A DNA stretch of 64,000 bases. Origin: Nephrocerus scutellatus. Lineage: Eukaryota; Arthropoda; Insecta; Diptera; Pipunculidae. The stretch spans positions 90,143,749 through 90,207,748 of the forward strand of contig OX352762.1 in assembly GCA_947095585.1 (NCBI GenBank), in the 5' to 3' direction. The position numbers and the translations under genes were made by a program. Below are positions 31,411-41,049 of the stretch, piece by piece. The notes below the pieces were generated by a model that ran no database searches, was not told where the DNA came from, and worked only from the letters and a program-made list of their open reading frames with translations. The number at the start of each line of letters is the position of its first letter. The stretch's first letter is position 1.

Positions 31411-32213
31411 AAAATTTTTGATGTCACCAAAGTCTTGCAGCGTTTTGTGTACCGCTTCAAACCCGCTTCAAAATATTTGATTTTGAATAATTGAGTTGAA
31501 ATAATTTCCGATTTTGTACCAAGACGGAACTTTTGCTTCCAATTAAACTTTAGTCTTACCAGTAAATTTTTTAGCGATTCGTTATTGTACGTTAATTTGA
31601 ATCTGCAATTTTGAATGTGCCGTTAGACGCTTACTAGAAAACATACATTTTTATTTCGTTATTTATTAAATTAAGAACACAAAACTTTAAGTTTCAAGAA
31701 AACCTTTTTTACCTTTTTCTGCTTGGGTGAAATCATGCGATCGAATTGTTATTAACTTCCTAACGCACGATTTTATTCAAAGTGCGCTCCACGTTTTTAG
31801 TGTACTCGTAGAATATTATTATTAGTTATAAGTATGTATGTTCACAAAGTCTATGTCCAGAAAAAAATGTTTTTCTTCTCTTTTGCCCACAGTTTTTCTT
31901 GTGTACTTTTAAAAAGTTTTTTATAATATTGAAATATTCGTCCCATGTAATGCACGTATTCTAATGAACGGAAACTGGTGCGTGCTTTGGCCGTGCATAG
32001 AGAATACCCTATCACTCACATAAAATAGGCATGGTGGTGAAGAGAAACTACCACTCTGTTTTCTAGTGTCAATGTCCAACAATTGCCTTCACATGCATAG
32101 CTTGCGGTCATTCGTCATGAACCTTATCGTTTCCATGCACTAAAATGCATACATGGTGCATAAGCGACAACTTCTATTATCTTTTACTTCCACTATACAA
32201 GTACATACCTAGT
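31411..32213. other. No recognisable gene
   Basis: A+T-rich with no supported motif. Could include unique DNA. Confidence 0.45.
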
Positions 32214-32546
32214 GGTCGATTCCCGATCTGTGAAGCTGTGAAGTGATAAATAAAATAGCATTTCAGTATTCACAACAATTTTTCACTTCACTAACGCACC
32301 ATTTGCGATTCCCCATCTCATTATAATTATTCGCTTTGGCAGCATGTTCTAAAATGATTATTGTTTTAATTTTCGTATTGCAAGCTTTACATTCATTCAA
32401 TGGCGCTTCACAGAATAAATGACTTATAATAAAAAAATTATCATATGAAAAAATTTTTGACGGTTTATTACACAACCAGAATCTCGTTGAGTGTGAAGTG
32501 GTGAAAAAATGTATCACTTCACCGCTTTACAAATCGGAAATCGACC
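32214..32546. mobile_element. 333-bp MITE with ~35-bp terminal inverted repeats
   Basis: The left end GGTCGATTCCCGATCTGTGA, AGCTGTGAAGTGATA is matched by the reverse complement of the right end, GGTCGATTTCCGATTTGTAA, AGCGGTGAAGTGATA, with about five differences in 35. No coding capacity. No clear target-site duplication: CTAGT lies left and CCCCTG right. Superfamily not determined. The TCACTTCAC word also recurs inside. Confidence 0.8.
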
Positions 32547-32699
32547 CCCTGCTTTGCTGCTTTGTTGCGAATGCAAATAAAATCGGCCCAATTTCCTATT
32601 TCCAAAAAGAGCAAATATAATAGCTGCAACAGAGATGCTCGAAGTCAGACTTTGAAAGCAAAAGACGAGGATTTGTACAAATACACTGCGGTCCACTAG

Positions 32700-33181
32700 A
32701 TTAGATGCAGGCAATTTTAAGAAGTAAAAATGATCGGCTAAAGTGCGTTACAGGGTTTTCTCGGTTATGGCTTTCGGAAACACCTTTCCTGAAAGCCCTC
32801 ATTGAGAAGATGTCAAAAACCGCTTTTCCGAAAATCCTCCTTTCATGGATATTTCAACCTAGACAACGCTCCTATATACACCGCTCGCAATGTTAAATCG
32901 TTTGTTGCCAGTGAAAAGGTTGACCTTTTACCATGGCCACCTTATTCGCCAGACTTTAACATTATAGAAAATGTCTGGGGCTGGCTTACAAGTGAAGAGT
33001 GTACGAAGGTGGAAAACAATACGATGACAAGGAATCCATGATCGATGCGGTAAAACTTGCCTGGAATGAGATTCCACTCAATTATTTAGCCTCATTGTAC
33101 AACTCCATTAAAGATCGAGTTTTTGTGGTTATCTTACAGAAAGGTGGTTCCATAAAAACAGAATTTTTTTCATTTCTTTGA
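32700..33181 (+). pseudogene. Tc1-like DD34E transposase, C-terminal remnant
   Basis: The plus strand at 32802-33041 reads FNLDNAPIYTARNVKSFV, then LLPWPPYSPDFNIIENVWGW. This gives the second catalytic Asp (in LDNAP), the PPYSPD motif and the catalytic Glu (IIENVW) with exactly 34 residues between Asp and Glu, the Tc1 signature. After a frameshift near 33020 the last domain continues, MIDAVKLAWNEIPLNYLASL, to a stop at 33179-33181. The N-terminal HTH domains and first catalytic Asp are missing. Normal Tc1 transposases are about 340 residues; roughly 110-130 remain. Confidence 0.85.
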
Positions 33182-33314
33182 AAGATGCCTCTTATCGTAT
33201 GAATCTATTTAAATGCATAACTCATTTGGCAAAAATGTCTCTAATGTACCATTATCATGTTCTGAATATTTTTAAAACTTGATTTTGTATTAACCACAAA
33301 CTACTGTAACCTTC

Positions 33315-33624
33315 GTGGGCGCCGTGGCTCAGTGGTAATGCACATGGCTGCTGCGCAGGAGGTTCAGGTTCGAATCCCAGCAACACCAAAAGTATTTTTC
33401 ACGGTGTCCCACTTCTCGCGAATGGGTGACAAACGTTCCGAGAGTAAATTAATACTAACTAATACCTTGTCACGGAAAGCTTCTCAATTCGCCGTTCGGA
33501 TCCGGCCTTAAATTGTAGGTCCCCTTCCATTTGTGTCCAAAAATTAACATGTGCAGCACAAATGGTCGCGAGAAGTTAGGCCTTGGACAGCAATGGTCTG
33601 AGATCGCGCCAAATATTATTATAT
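33315..33624 (+). mobile_element. tRNA-derived SINE, full length, 13-bp perfect target-site duplication
   Basis: TACTGTAACCTTC at 33302-33314 and 33625-33637 is a perfect target-site duplication. The head GTGGGCGCCGTGGCTCAGTG carries a good A box. The anticodon-arm-like middle has CACATGGCTGCTGCGCAGGA, and the B-box-like word is GGTTCGAATCC. It is followed by CAGCAACACC, the body (TTTTTCACGGTGTCCCAC, TCTCGCGAATGGGTGACAAA) and a second block (GTCGCGAGAAGTTAGGCCTT). The end is GCGCC plus (ATT)n. This is the best reference copy of the family in the window. It sits inside the Tc1 element and is younger than it. Confidence 0.9.
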
Positions 33625-33737
33625 TACTGTAACCTTCACTATCATTTGTTTTTTCTGTCCTGACATATAACTGGAGAAGTATCAATTTTATCTCCCAAAA
33701 TGATTTGATGCTAATCTAGTGAACCCGAGTGTATATT

Positions 33738-34455
33738 ATACATAGTAGTTTTTGCGGCTCTCTCCTATGAAGCCGAAAGCATGTTAGTGTTCCTGCAGTT
33801 GCAGTTGCAGTTCAACAAGTTCACTTACCTCGTGCGACTGTGGTTGTAACGTACTTGTTGTTGATTGTTGCTTCATCTTTTGCTGTTAATGAATTTAGTG
33901 GTTTTTGTTGTGCCTTAAGATGACTTATAGTACGTTGACGTTGTTGTTGTGCTACTTGTTGTTATCGTAATTCAAAACTCTCAGTACACACTATTAGAGA
34001 ATGTAGAAATTATGACGTTGAGAACCAAATAAACAAGTACGTCCAATACCATAGAGGCAAACGGCAGATAATTTGTTTAAGTTGGACAAGAGGAATCATT
34101 GGGAATAGAAAATTTATTTACTGTGTGGCTTACTTCGTAATAATATAAAATTAAACCAATAATTATTTAATTTATCAATTTTTGTATTCTATTAAAGCTT
34201 TCCTTGTTGTTGATTAGAGTTTGATTTATTTGCAAACAGGGTACAATGAACCCTTGATTTGCAAATAATAAATCTAACCGAAGCTGAATATGACATTTCT
34301 TATGGGCTTAACAGAAAAGTCAAGTCGTCAGCGGCATCTGAATTTAGACTGTGTAATAATAATATAAATAAATATAACGTTTCAACATTATGCTTATCTA
34401 ATGTAGGCAATATGAATTTTTAATATTATTTTTTTCAATCTTTTTATTATTAATG
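33738..34455. other. No recognisable gene
   Basis: GTTGTTGTTG-like words occur near 33840-33965 and the rest is A+T-rich. No feature supported. Confidence 0.45.
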
Positions 34456-35274
34456 ACTAGCTGTTTCCGGGCGCTTTGCTACCCGCACACATGAAGCCCC
34501 GGGAGTACGGTGACGGGAGTACTATAGCCTATAACCTTCACTCACCTGCCAATAATTTACGTTCACATTTTTTTAAAAATACGTTTGTAAATCTCATGTT
34601 AAAATTTTACCTTTCTCTTTCCATATATACCTATAACTTTCCCCTACCTGCCAATAATATATCTTAAAAATTCTAAAAATTCAGTTTAAAAATGTGGCTG
34701 AAATTAACATTTTACATTCCCTGTGTGTAAAATAAAATAACTACTAATCAAACAAATGCAGTTTTCGTGACTGATGTGTATAAAATTTGAAGAAAATCGG
34801 GTTAATTTTTTTAAAACACCTGTATGCAATTTGTGAAATGGTGACCCCTTGACCTAGGAGTCTGACCACTTTCAAAATATACCTATTTAGTGCCCATTAT
34901 GGTATAAAACCCCTACGCAAAGTTTGAACGCGATTGGTTCATAACAACATGCAATTTGTAGAAGCAATAAAAAAAATTCTTATGGAGACCCTTTGACTTA
35001 GGAGTCTGACCACTTTCAAAATATGCCTATTATGTGCCCATTATGGTATTAAACCCCTATGCAAAGTTTGAACGCTATCGATTCATAAAAACATGCAATT
35101 TGTAAAAACAATAAAAAAAATTCGTATGGTGACCCCTTGACCTAGGAGTCTGACCACTTTCAAAATATGCCTATTAAGTGCCGATTATGGTAGAAAACCC
35201 ATATGCAAAGTTAGAACGCGATCGGTTGAAGGGTTTGGCAGTCCATACCTGACATACATACATACATACATACA
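34456..35274 (+). mobile_element. mini-me/Helitron-like element with three ~144-bp units
   Basis: The head ACTAGCTGTTTCCGGGCGCT, TTGCTACCCGCACACATGAA and the tail GATCGGTTGAAGGGTTTGGC, AGTCCATACCTGACATACAT, (ACAT)n agree with the copies at 6930-7490 and 8471-8630. Between them, units start near 34806, 34950 and 35094, each with GACCTAGGAGTCTGACCACT (or one base different), TCAAAATATGCCTATTA and AACCCCTATGCAAAGTTTGA. The head resembles the conserved core of the mini-me class. Non-coding. The expected TTTAACTTTTATATATA end is absent because an errantivirus LTR starts in the (ACAT)n tail. Confidence 0.65.
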
Positions 35275-35720
35275 AGTTATAACAACCAAATACCCAACCG
35301 CAGTAAGATTCGCGCATGGCCTGTGTCAGCGAATTTTACATTGTTGCCTGCTTAGTTATCACAACCAAATCCCCAACCGCAGTAAGATTCGCGCATTTTT
35401 GTTTATTTACTGATCATTAAAAATCAACGATCGACAAACCGCTGACGTAGCGTCTGCGACTTTTCCGCTAGCAGCGACTCATGCAGCGACGTATCGTCAC
35501 GTACACCAAAGGAATGGCTAGTTTTAAGATATGTTAGGATTTTTAGTTCAGTTGCTTTGGAGAACTCAACGGGCACAGTATTGGCTTGCCAGAATTAAAA
35601 TTTAGTGTTAATCAATAAAGGATGAATAAATCTATTAATTTAAATAAAGTTTAAATCTATTAATTTTAAATAAAAGTTAAATTTATTAATTTAATTGAAA
35701 ATTTAAATTTTAAATTAATT
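35275..35720 (+). repeat. 5' LTR of the errantivirus (right boundary approximate)
   Basis: It begins AGTTATAACAACCAAATACC. A 79-bp near-repeat follows: AGTTATCACAACCAAATCCC at 35354, each copy containing CCGCAGTAAGATTCGCGCAT. Several AATAAA words (35607-35690) fit a polyadenylation region. The AT-rich end near 35710-35720 (TTAATTAACT) fits errantivirus LTR ends. I did not find a convincing TGGCG-type primer-binding site after it, so the right boundary is not fixed. Confidence 0.6.
35548..35553 (+). promoter_or_regulatory. Possible initiator (TCAGTT) in the LTR
   Basis: TCAGTT matches the insect initiator consensus TCAGTY, with the putative start A at 35550. Errantivirus promoters are TATA-less and rely on such initiators. 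The +28 region reads AGTATT, a partial fit at best to a downstream promoter element. This is a weak call. Confidence 0.3.
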
Positions 35721-36077
35721 AACTGAATAAAGCAACATAAAGCAACATCAAGCTACATCGAGCAACATCAAGCAACATCAGCATCAAAAGGAAATCAGAA
35801 AGATCTTGGAGAAGATTCAAGAAAAAAAAACAAGAACACTACATTTATTCAAAATGAAATTTATGTAAGTTGACCGACTCGTTTTTTTTAAAAAAAGATT
35901 AAAATAAAAGTAAAAATTCAAAATAAACTGTGCTAGAGCAGTTGATTGTGCAAAAATTTTAAAAGTGAGCTGAGTGATAGACGAGGTTCTTCTCTTATTC
36001 TTTTGTTTGCCTAAAAATTAAATTTTATCACTTCTAGATTAAATTTGCTTAAATAAAGTGGTTGTTTTCTAAAGTTT

Positions 36078-36780
36078 ATGAATAATCAAATCAACCAGTC
36101 CTTAGACGATTTGATAGGCTGCCTTGAGAATATTTGTTTGTCAGAACAGCCAGGGAATATTAACAAATTGAACGAAGCACAGCTTACGCAAATTATAAAC
36201 GCCTCAGTGTCTGCTGCCCTTTCGATGCAAAGGCAGGAATTGAAAATAAATTAAAGGTATTACAGGACCAGATTGTCAGTGTGCCGGTAGTAGCTAGGTA
36301 TGAGACGGTTCAGATTATTCCGGGCATAGTTTGTGAAGAATCCCTTGACGTTGTGAAAACACTGCCAGAATTTTCGGGTCAGCTTGAGTCATATGTATCG
36401 TGGCGCGAAGCCGCACATAATGCCTACGAGCTATTTACCACCACGATGGCAGCTCAAAGCACTATCAAGCGGTCACAATTATTAGAAATAAAGTTCGAGG
36501 TGCCGCTGACGCGCTCCTCTCTTCTTTTAGCACTATATTAAATTTTGAGGCTATCATAGCCAGACTCGATTTTACGTTTTCTGATAAGCGGCCCATTTGG
36601 ACCAATGGACATAGATCCTACTTCGTCTCGCTGGAGACAATCCACAAATTTCATGAATCCTAGAAATGGCCAATTCCAAAAACATCAGGCGTCCTCAGAC
36701 CGTCAAACCGGACAAAAATTCCAAAGGGTAAACCATTTAGGCCAGCCAGAGCCTGAGAATCAATAGAATTCAGAATTGTC
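36078..36780 (+). pseudogene. gag: Errantivirus gag, frameshifted and internally deleted
   Basis: An ATG at 36078 opens a 58-codon frame (MNNQINQSLDDLIGCL start) that ends at 36254 after a frameshift. The next frame (from about 36251, to 36541) continues with a PEFSGQLESYVSWREAAHNA segment, characteristic of gypsy-type Gag. A third piece after 36580 includes GPMDIDPTSSRWRQSTNF, the basic/proline-rich Gag C-terminal region, up to a stop near 36762. Between the second and third pieces the normal Gag body is missing, so there is an internal deletion as well as frameshifts. Gag would form the particle core and bind genomic RNA. Errantivirus Gag proteins are normally 350-450 residues; here under 230 codons remain in three frames. 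Confidence 0.8.
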
Positions 36781-38690
36781 ATATGAGGACTTGGCTGAAT
36801 CAGCAGTTGAAAAACAAGAAGTAGAAGATATCATTTTTTTAGGGGAAGGTACCTCCTGCCCTGGATCTCCAAAACACTAGGTGGGCAGGAGATAAAACTT
36901 CTTGTTGACACAGGAGCCTCCAAAAGCTATATTAGTCCTCTAGCGGGTCTAAAAGGGGTCAGGCCTGTCGACAAGAATTTCAAAATAAAATCCATACATG
37001 GAGTTACTAATATTACAAAAAAGTGTTAAGTACATCTTTTAGGGGTAGTATCAGAATTTTTCATTTTACCGGATCTAGCTATCTTTGACGGTATTGTGGG
37101 TTTTGACCTACTTAATAGGGTTCATGCTAACTTAAAAAAAACTTGATAGAATACGATTCTGGGAAAGAAGTTATAAATTTTCTCAAAGGTCAAGATGTCA
37201 GCCATCTTCAACTTCAGACCGAGTCAGTCCCGGCGAGCATAAAGGGAAAATTTTCAGGAATGATAAAGCGCATTTCCGGAGTCTTTGCAGACCCAAACGA
37301 AAAACTTAGTTACAACACGAATGTTGTAGCTACAATTCGCACTAGAGACAACGAACCAATCTATGTAAAATTTTATCCATATCCACTGGGTTTCGCCGAT
37401 TTTGTGAAATCGGAAATAAAAACCCTTCTCGAAAATGATATAATACGACCTTCGAGGTCGCCATACAATAACCCTATATGGGTTGTTGACAAAAAGGGAT
37501 TTGATGAAAACGGAGTCAAGAAGAAATGGCTCGTAATAGATTTTCGAAAGTTAAACGATAAAACAATTGAAGATTCATACCCCATACCAAACGTAAGTGT
37601 AATCCTATCGAATCTAGGAAAATCCCAGCTCTTTACAACCTTAGACCTAAAAGCTGGTTTCCACCAAATTGAGCTCGCAGAACGCGATCGTGAGAAAACC
37701 GCATTCTCAGTTTGCAACGGTAAATATGAATTTACCCGCCTTCCCTTTGGCTTAAAGAATGCGCCTGGGCCATTGACCATGTTCTAAGAAAACACATAGG
37801 CCAGTACTGCTTCGTTTATATTGACGATGTTATAATTTTTTCGAAAGACCCAGATGAACATTTAAATCATATCGAAGCTATATTAAAAATCTTGTTAGAA
37901 GCAAACATGAGAGTTTCCATTGAGAAATCGAAATTCTTTAAAACAGAACTTGAATACCTTGGCTTTACCGTATCTGGAAATGGAATAAAAACTTGCCCGC
38001 AGAAGGTCGAGGCAACTCAAAATTTTCCTCAACCCACAACTCTAAGGGGTATTCGATCCTTCTTAGGGATGGCAGGATATTATAGGTGTTTTATCCGTGA
38101 CTACGCTAAAATTGCTAAACCATTAACCAGCATCCTCAGAGGTGAATTTGGTAAGGTATCAGCTTCACAATCAAAAAAGATTAAAATTTCACTTTTTCAA
38201 AATCAGATTGAGGCATTTAATAAACTAAAGCAGATACTTATTTCAGAGGACGTTATGTTAGCATATCCAGATTTCCGAAAAGCTTTCGATCTCACCACCG
38301 ATGCCTCTTCTCACGCATTAGGCGCAGTTCTGTCTCAGGGAGGTAGACCGATCACAATGATTTCAAGGACATTAGACAAAAAAGAAGAGCATTTTGCCAC
38401 TAATGACATTATTTATATGGTGTAAGGGACTTGAACATTTACACCGACCATCAACCTTCGACTTTTGCGGTGACAGACCGCAACCCAAACCCAAAAATAA
38501 AAAGATGGAAAGCCTTTAATCGAAGATTATAATGCTAAGCTCCACTATAAACCAGGTAAAGACAATCTGAGAGCAGATGCCCTATCACGCCAATTTATAA
38601 ATGCTTTAGATTCCGAAAACGATTCAAATGCTGCCACTATCCACAGTGAGGAATCGCTAACATACGCAATAGAAACCGTTTCAAAACCTG
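36781..38690 (+). pseudogene. pol: Errantivirus pol: protease, reverse transcriptase, RNase H
   Basis: The protease active-site motif appears as LLVDTGASKSYISP near 36897-36938, followed by a FDGIVGFDLLN segment near 37085-37115 with a stop between. The RT begins in an open frame at 37143-37787 with KKWLVIDFRKLNDKTI and TLDLKAGFHQIELAERDREK, then a frameshift in the conserved FGLKNAP motif near 37770. In the next frame the catalytic box FVYIDDVIIF is intact near 37812-37840, followed at 37892-38425 by SKFFKTELEYLGFTVS, the FLGMAGYYRCFI connection motif and RNase H motif FDLTTDASSHALGAVLSQ. A frameshift near 38415 precedes the RNase H tail, where KPGKDNLRADALSRQ (38552-38595) is readable. Catalytic motifs are preserved, so decay is by indels rather than by loss of key residues. 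Confidence 0.9.
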
Positions 38691-38724
38691 TAATATATAA
38701 CCTGTCTATAAAAACCAACTTATT

Positions 38725-39873
38725 TTGGAATCGGGTCAGCACCCATCCAAAAGAACATTCGTAATTTTTGGAAACAAACTTCGTCATATCCTTACCTTTC
38801 CCGATAAGGAGACCTTGTTTAAAATGTTGGGAGAGGTAGTAAAAACCGATGTACTTAACTGTATTCATTGTGAGTTGCCTTTGCTGGCTCAGATCCAACA
38901 CCAGCTAGTTAGTATGGTCCCCAGCACCACTTTTTGTCACACAACAAAATTCGTGACAGATATATTTAATCCCAATGAGCAATTAGAGATAATAAACCAA
39001 GAACATAATAGGGCTCATCGGGCTGCCCAAGAGAACGTGAAGCAAATACTGAATGATTATTTCTTCCCGAGAATGGAGAAAAAGGCTAAAGAAGCCGCAT
39101 TGAATTGCAGAGTTTGCGCGAGGGCCAAATATGATAGGCACCCGGTAAAACACCCTATCGAAAAAACGCCCGTACCAACATTTCTGGGGGAAATTCTCCA
39201 TATTGATATCTTCTCAACTAATGCAACATACTTTCTGACTTGCATTGACAAGCTATCAAAATTCGCTGTCGTACAACCAATACCTTCTCGCACTATAATT
39301 GACATAAAACCATGCATTCTGCAGTTAGTCAACCTGTTTTCGGGTACGAAAACTATCTTCTGCGATAACGAGAAATCGCTAAATTCAAATACCATTAGGT
39401 CTTGTCTTAGAGATAATTTCAACATTGAAATCGTTAATGCTCCGCCTTTGCACAGTACGTCAAATGGACAGGTGGAAAGATTTCATAACAACATGAGCGA
39501 AATAGCCAAGTGTTTAAAGTTGCAGAAAGGAATTGATGACACGACTGACCTCATATTACTGGCCACGATCGAATATAATAAAACTGTCCATTCCGTCACT
39601 AACAAGAGACCTTTAGACGTTTCTCACTCATGCCCAGAAACTGTTGAGCAAGCACATGACAAACTAAGGCAGACCCAAAACATCACCCTTAGGAACCACA
39701 ACAAAGATAGGACCACAAGAATTTTTTCTGTGGGCGAAAGGCTGCTCATTAAGTCAAACCGGCGTCTGGGAAACAAGCTAACACCTTTGTACACTGAAGG
39801 GGTGGTTCAAGAGGACATGGGTTCCACAGTTAGAATAAATGGAAGAAAAGTTCATAAGGAAAATATTCGCTAG
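38725..39873 (+). CDS. pol (integrase): Errantivirus integrase, long open frame
   Basis: A 382-codon frame, the longest in the window. Residues about 90-140 hold the HHCC zinc-binding domain (HNRAH, then CRVCARAKYD). The catalytic core has an Asp in HIDIFSTNATYF, a second Asp in TIFCDNEKSLNS, and the Glu in SNGQVERFHNN, with about 36 residues between the last two, close to the retroviral DD35E spacing. A C-terminal basic region follows (KSNRRLGNKLTPLYTEGVVQ), resembling the GPY/F-type module. The frame continues upstream of the first Met without its own start, as expected for a part of pol; a frameshift near 38722 separates it from RNase H. No defect is seen inside the integrase itself, but as part of a broken polyprotein it is unlikely to be made. 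Treat as a relic with an intact reading frame. Confidence 0.85.
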   Translation: MESGQHPSKRTFVIFGNKLRHILTFPDKETLFKMLGEVVKTDVLNCIHCELPLLAQIQHQLVSMVPSTTFCHTTKFVTDIFNPNEQLEIINQEHNRAHRAAQENVKQILNDYFFPRMEKKAKEAALNCRVCARAKYDRHPVKHPIEKTPVPTFLGEILHIDIFSTNATYFLTCIDKLSKFAVVQPIPSRTIIDIKPCILQLVNLFSGTKTIFCDNEKSLNSNTIRSCLRDNFNIEIVNAPPLHSTSNGQVERFHNNMSEIAKCLKLQKGIDDTTDLILLATIEYNKTVHSVTNKRPLDVSHSCPETVEQAHDKLRQTQNITLRNHNKDRTTRIFSVGERLLIKSNRRLGNKLTPLYTEGVVQEDMGSTVRINGRKVHKENIR

Positions 39874-39915
39874 GCAAAAGTAGAAAGTTAAATTTTATTT
39901 TCCTCCTTTTTTTGA

Positions 39916-41049
39916 TTGTTGACATTCGGGCTGTTCACGGCTACACTCCTAATAGATTGTAAAATCATAGACTACACGCATTCGGATTACATACCAATTA
40001 AAGATGGCGGCATAGTCATATGGGACTCCTACGGCTACTTGAGACATACGACCAATTTAACAGCGTACGCAGAAGTAATAGACGAAACCAACTCCGTAAT
40101 GAAACTGCATCCTCAGAGTCACATGACGAAACTCGTGAACGCTGACCTCGCTCAGATTGCTCAACTTCTCCAGACAATAACTGGCCCACCAAGACACACA
40201 CGGAGCCTGAACTTCTTGGGATCCGCGCTCAAGGTTATAGCGGGCACGCCCAACTTTGATGACTTCATGAAAGTTACAATAGAAATGGATAAGCTTAGGG
40301 ATAACAATAATCAGCAGGCAGTAATAAACTCTCAGATACAGGAACAGGTTAATGACCATACTGACTTGGTAAACAAAATTCTCGGGGTGGAAAAGAAAGA
40401 ACAAGTTGATACCGCGCAGCTCTACGAAATTCTTCTGGTCAGAAATAGAGCCATCGTTACTGATTTGGATACCGTAATCTTAGCAATTGCCTTAGCACAG
40501 CTGGGGCTAATAAATCCCATCATTCTGGATAGTATTGAAATAGAATTACTAATGAAAAGCGAGTCTCTCAACAATTTAACCGTAGCCGATTTGTTAATAG
40601 TCTCTAAGTTTAAAGTTTATCATGAAAATAACTTAATTCACTTTTCAGTTAAGTATTCTAGACCTAAGATTATTTGTAGTAAGATAACCATTCTCCCAGT
40701 AGCACACGACAACAAGATGCTATCTCTACGAGACAACGCCGTCGCACTCTGCGGAAAGGACGTCTACCCGGTAGGCAATTGCTTGGGGACAACTATGCAA
40801 TTCTGCGAAAAATCACGCACCACAACTTGTGCGCAACAGCTGATATCCCGGTCCGTAGCGCAATGCAGAACAACATTTGGGCAGCTAGATCCGATGCAAG
40901 AGATCGATGACGGCCTGGTCATCATCAACGACCGCACCGCAACGGTAACGTTAGCTAACGAAACAACTACACTCGGAAAGGGTACTTACCTGGTTACCTT
41001 TTTGGGCGAGGCTAGCGTAAATAAAATAAAAACAACCCATAAAAATTAA
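39916..41049 (+). pseudogene. env: Errantivirus env, truncated by a Helentron-like insertion
   Basis: A 377-codon frame similar in layout to the insect errantivirus envelope, which is related to baculovirus F proteins. It acts as a membrane glycoprotein in particle transfer. A hydrophobic segment near the start (LFTATLLI) may be the end of a signal peptide whose beginning lies upstream. A furin-type cleavage motif RHTR lies near residue 95, followed at once by a fusion-peptide-like segment (SLNFLGSALKVIAG). A coiled-coil-prone stretch rich in N, Q and D follows, then a cysteine-bearing region (CGKDVYPVGNC). The last ~7 codons (from about 41030, KTTHKN) are encoded by the inserted element, so the C-terminal ectodomain, transmembrane segment and tail are lost. 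Errantivirus Env is usually nearer 480-500 residues. Confidence 0.85.

Larger units (their letters stand above)
32684..33731 (+). mobile_element. Tc1-family transposon with terminal inverted repeats, TA flanks and nested SINE
   Basis: The left terminus CACTGCGGTCCACTAGATTA(G) at 32684 and the reverse complement of the right terminus CACTCGGGTTCACTAGATTA(G) (33711-33731) match at 18 of 21 positions. TA dinucleotides flank both sides (32682-32683 and 33732-33733), the expected Tc1/mariner target duplication. The inside contains only the C-terminal part of the transposase gene and a 310-bp SINE, so the element has lost its 5' coding half by internal deletion and is non-autonomous. Confidence 0.85.
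35275..41029 (+). mobile_element. Errantivirus (Ty3/gypsy with env), degraded, single LTR
   Basis: Order is LTR, untranslated leader, gag, protease-RT-RNase H, integrase, env, all on the plus strand. This is the organisation of insect endogenous retroviruses of the gypsy/17.6/ZAM type. The left end starts AGTTAT after an alternating TACATACA target, as expected for errantivirus integration. At least four frameshifts or stops break gag-pol, and env is interrupted by a Helentron-like element at about 41030. No second LTR is visible to the right, and the sequence beyond the inserted element is a different repeat. The copy is therefore incomplete and inactive. Confidence 0.9.

Noticed and set aside
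33315..33390. A possible tRNA gene (A box TGGCTCAGTGG, B box GGTTCGAATCC)
   Set aside because: Target-site duplications, a shared non-tRNA body and an ATT tail show that it is a SINE head. The same applies to 19210-19276, 29275-29345 and 2896-2935.
37373..37780. Minus-strand frame of 135 codons opposite the RT
   Set aside because: It is a shadow of the errantivirus RT coding strand. The same holds for minus frames at 38545-38901, 38983-39425 and 40016-40404.
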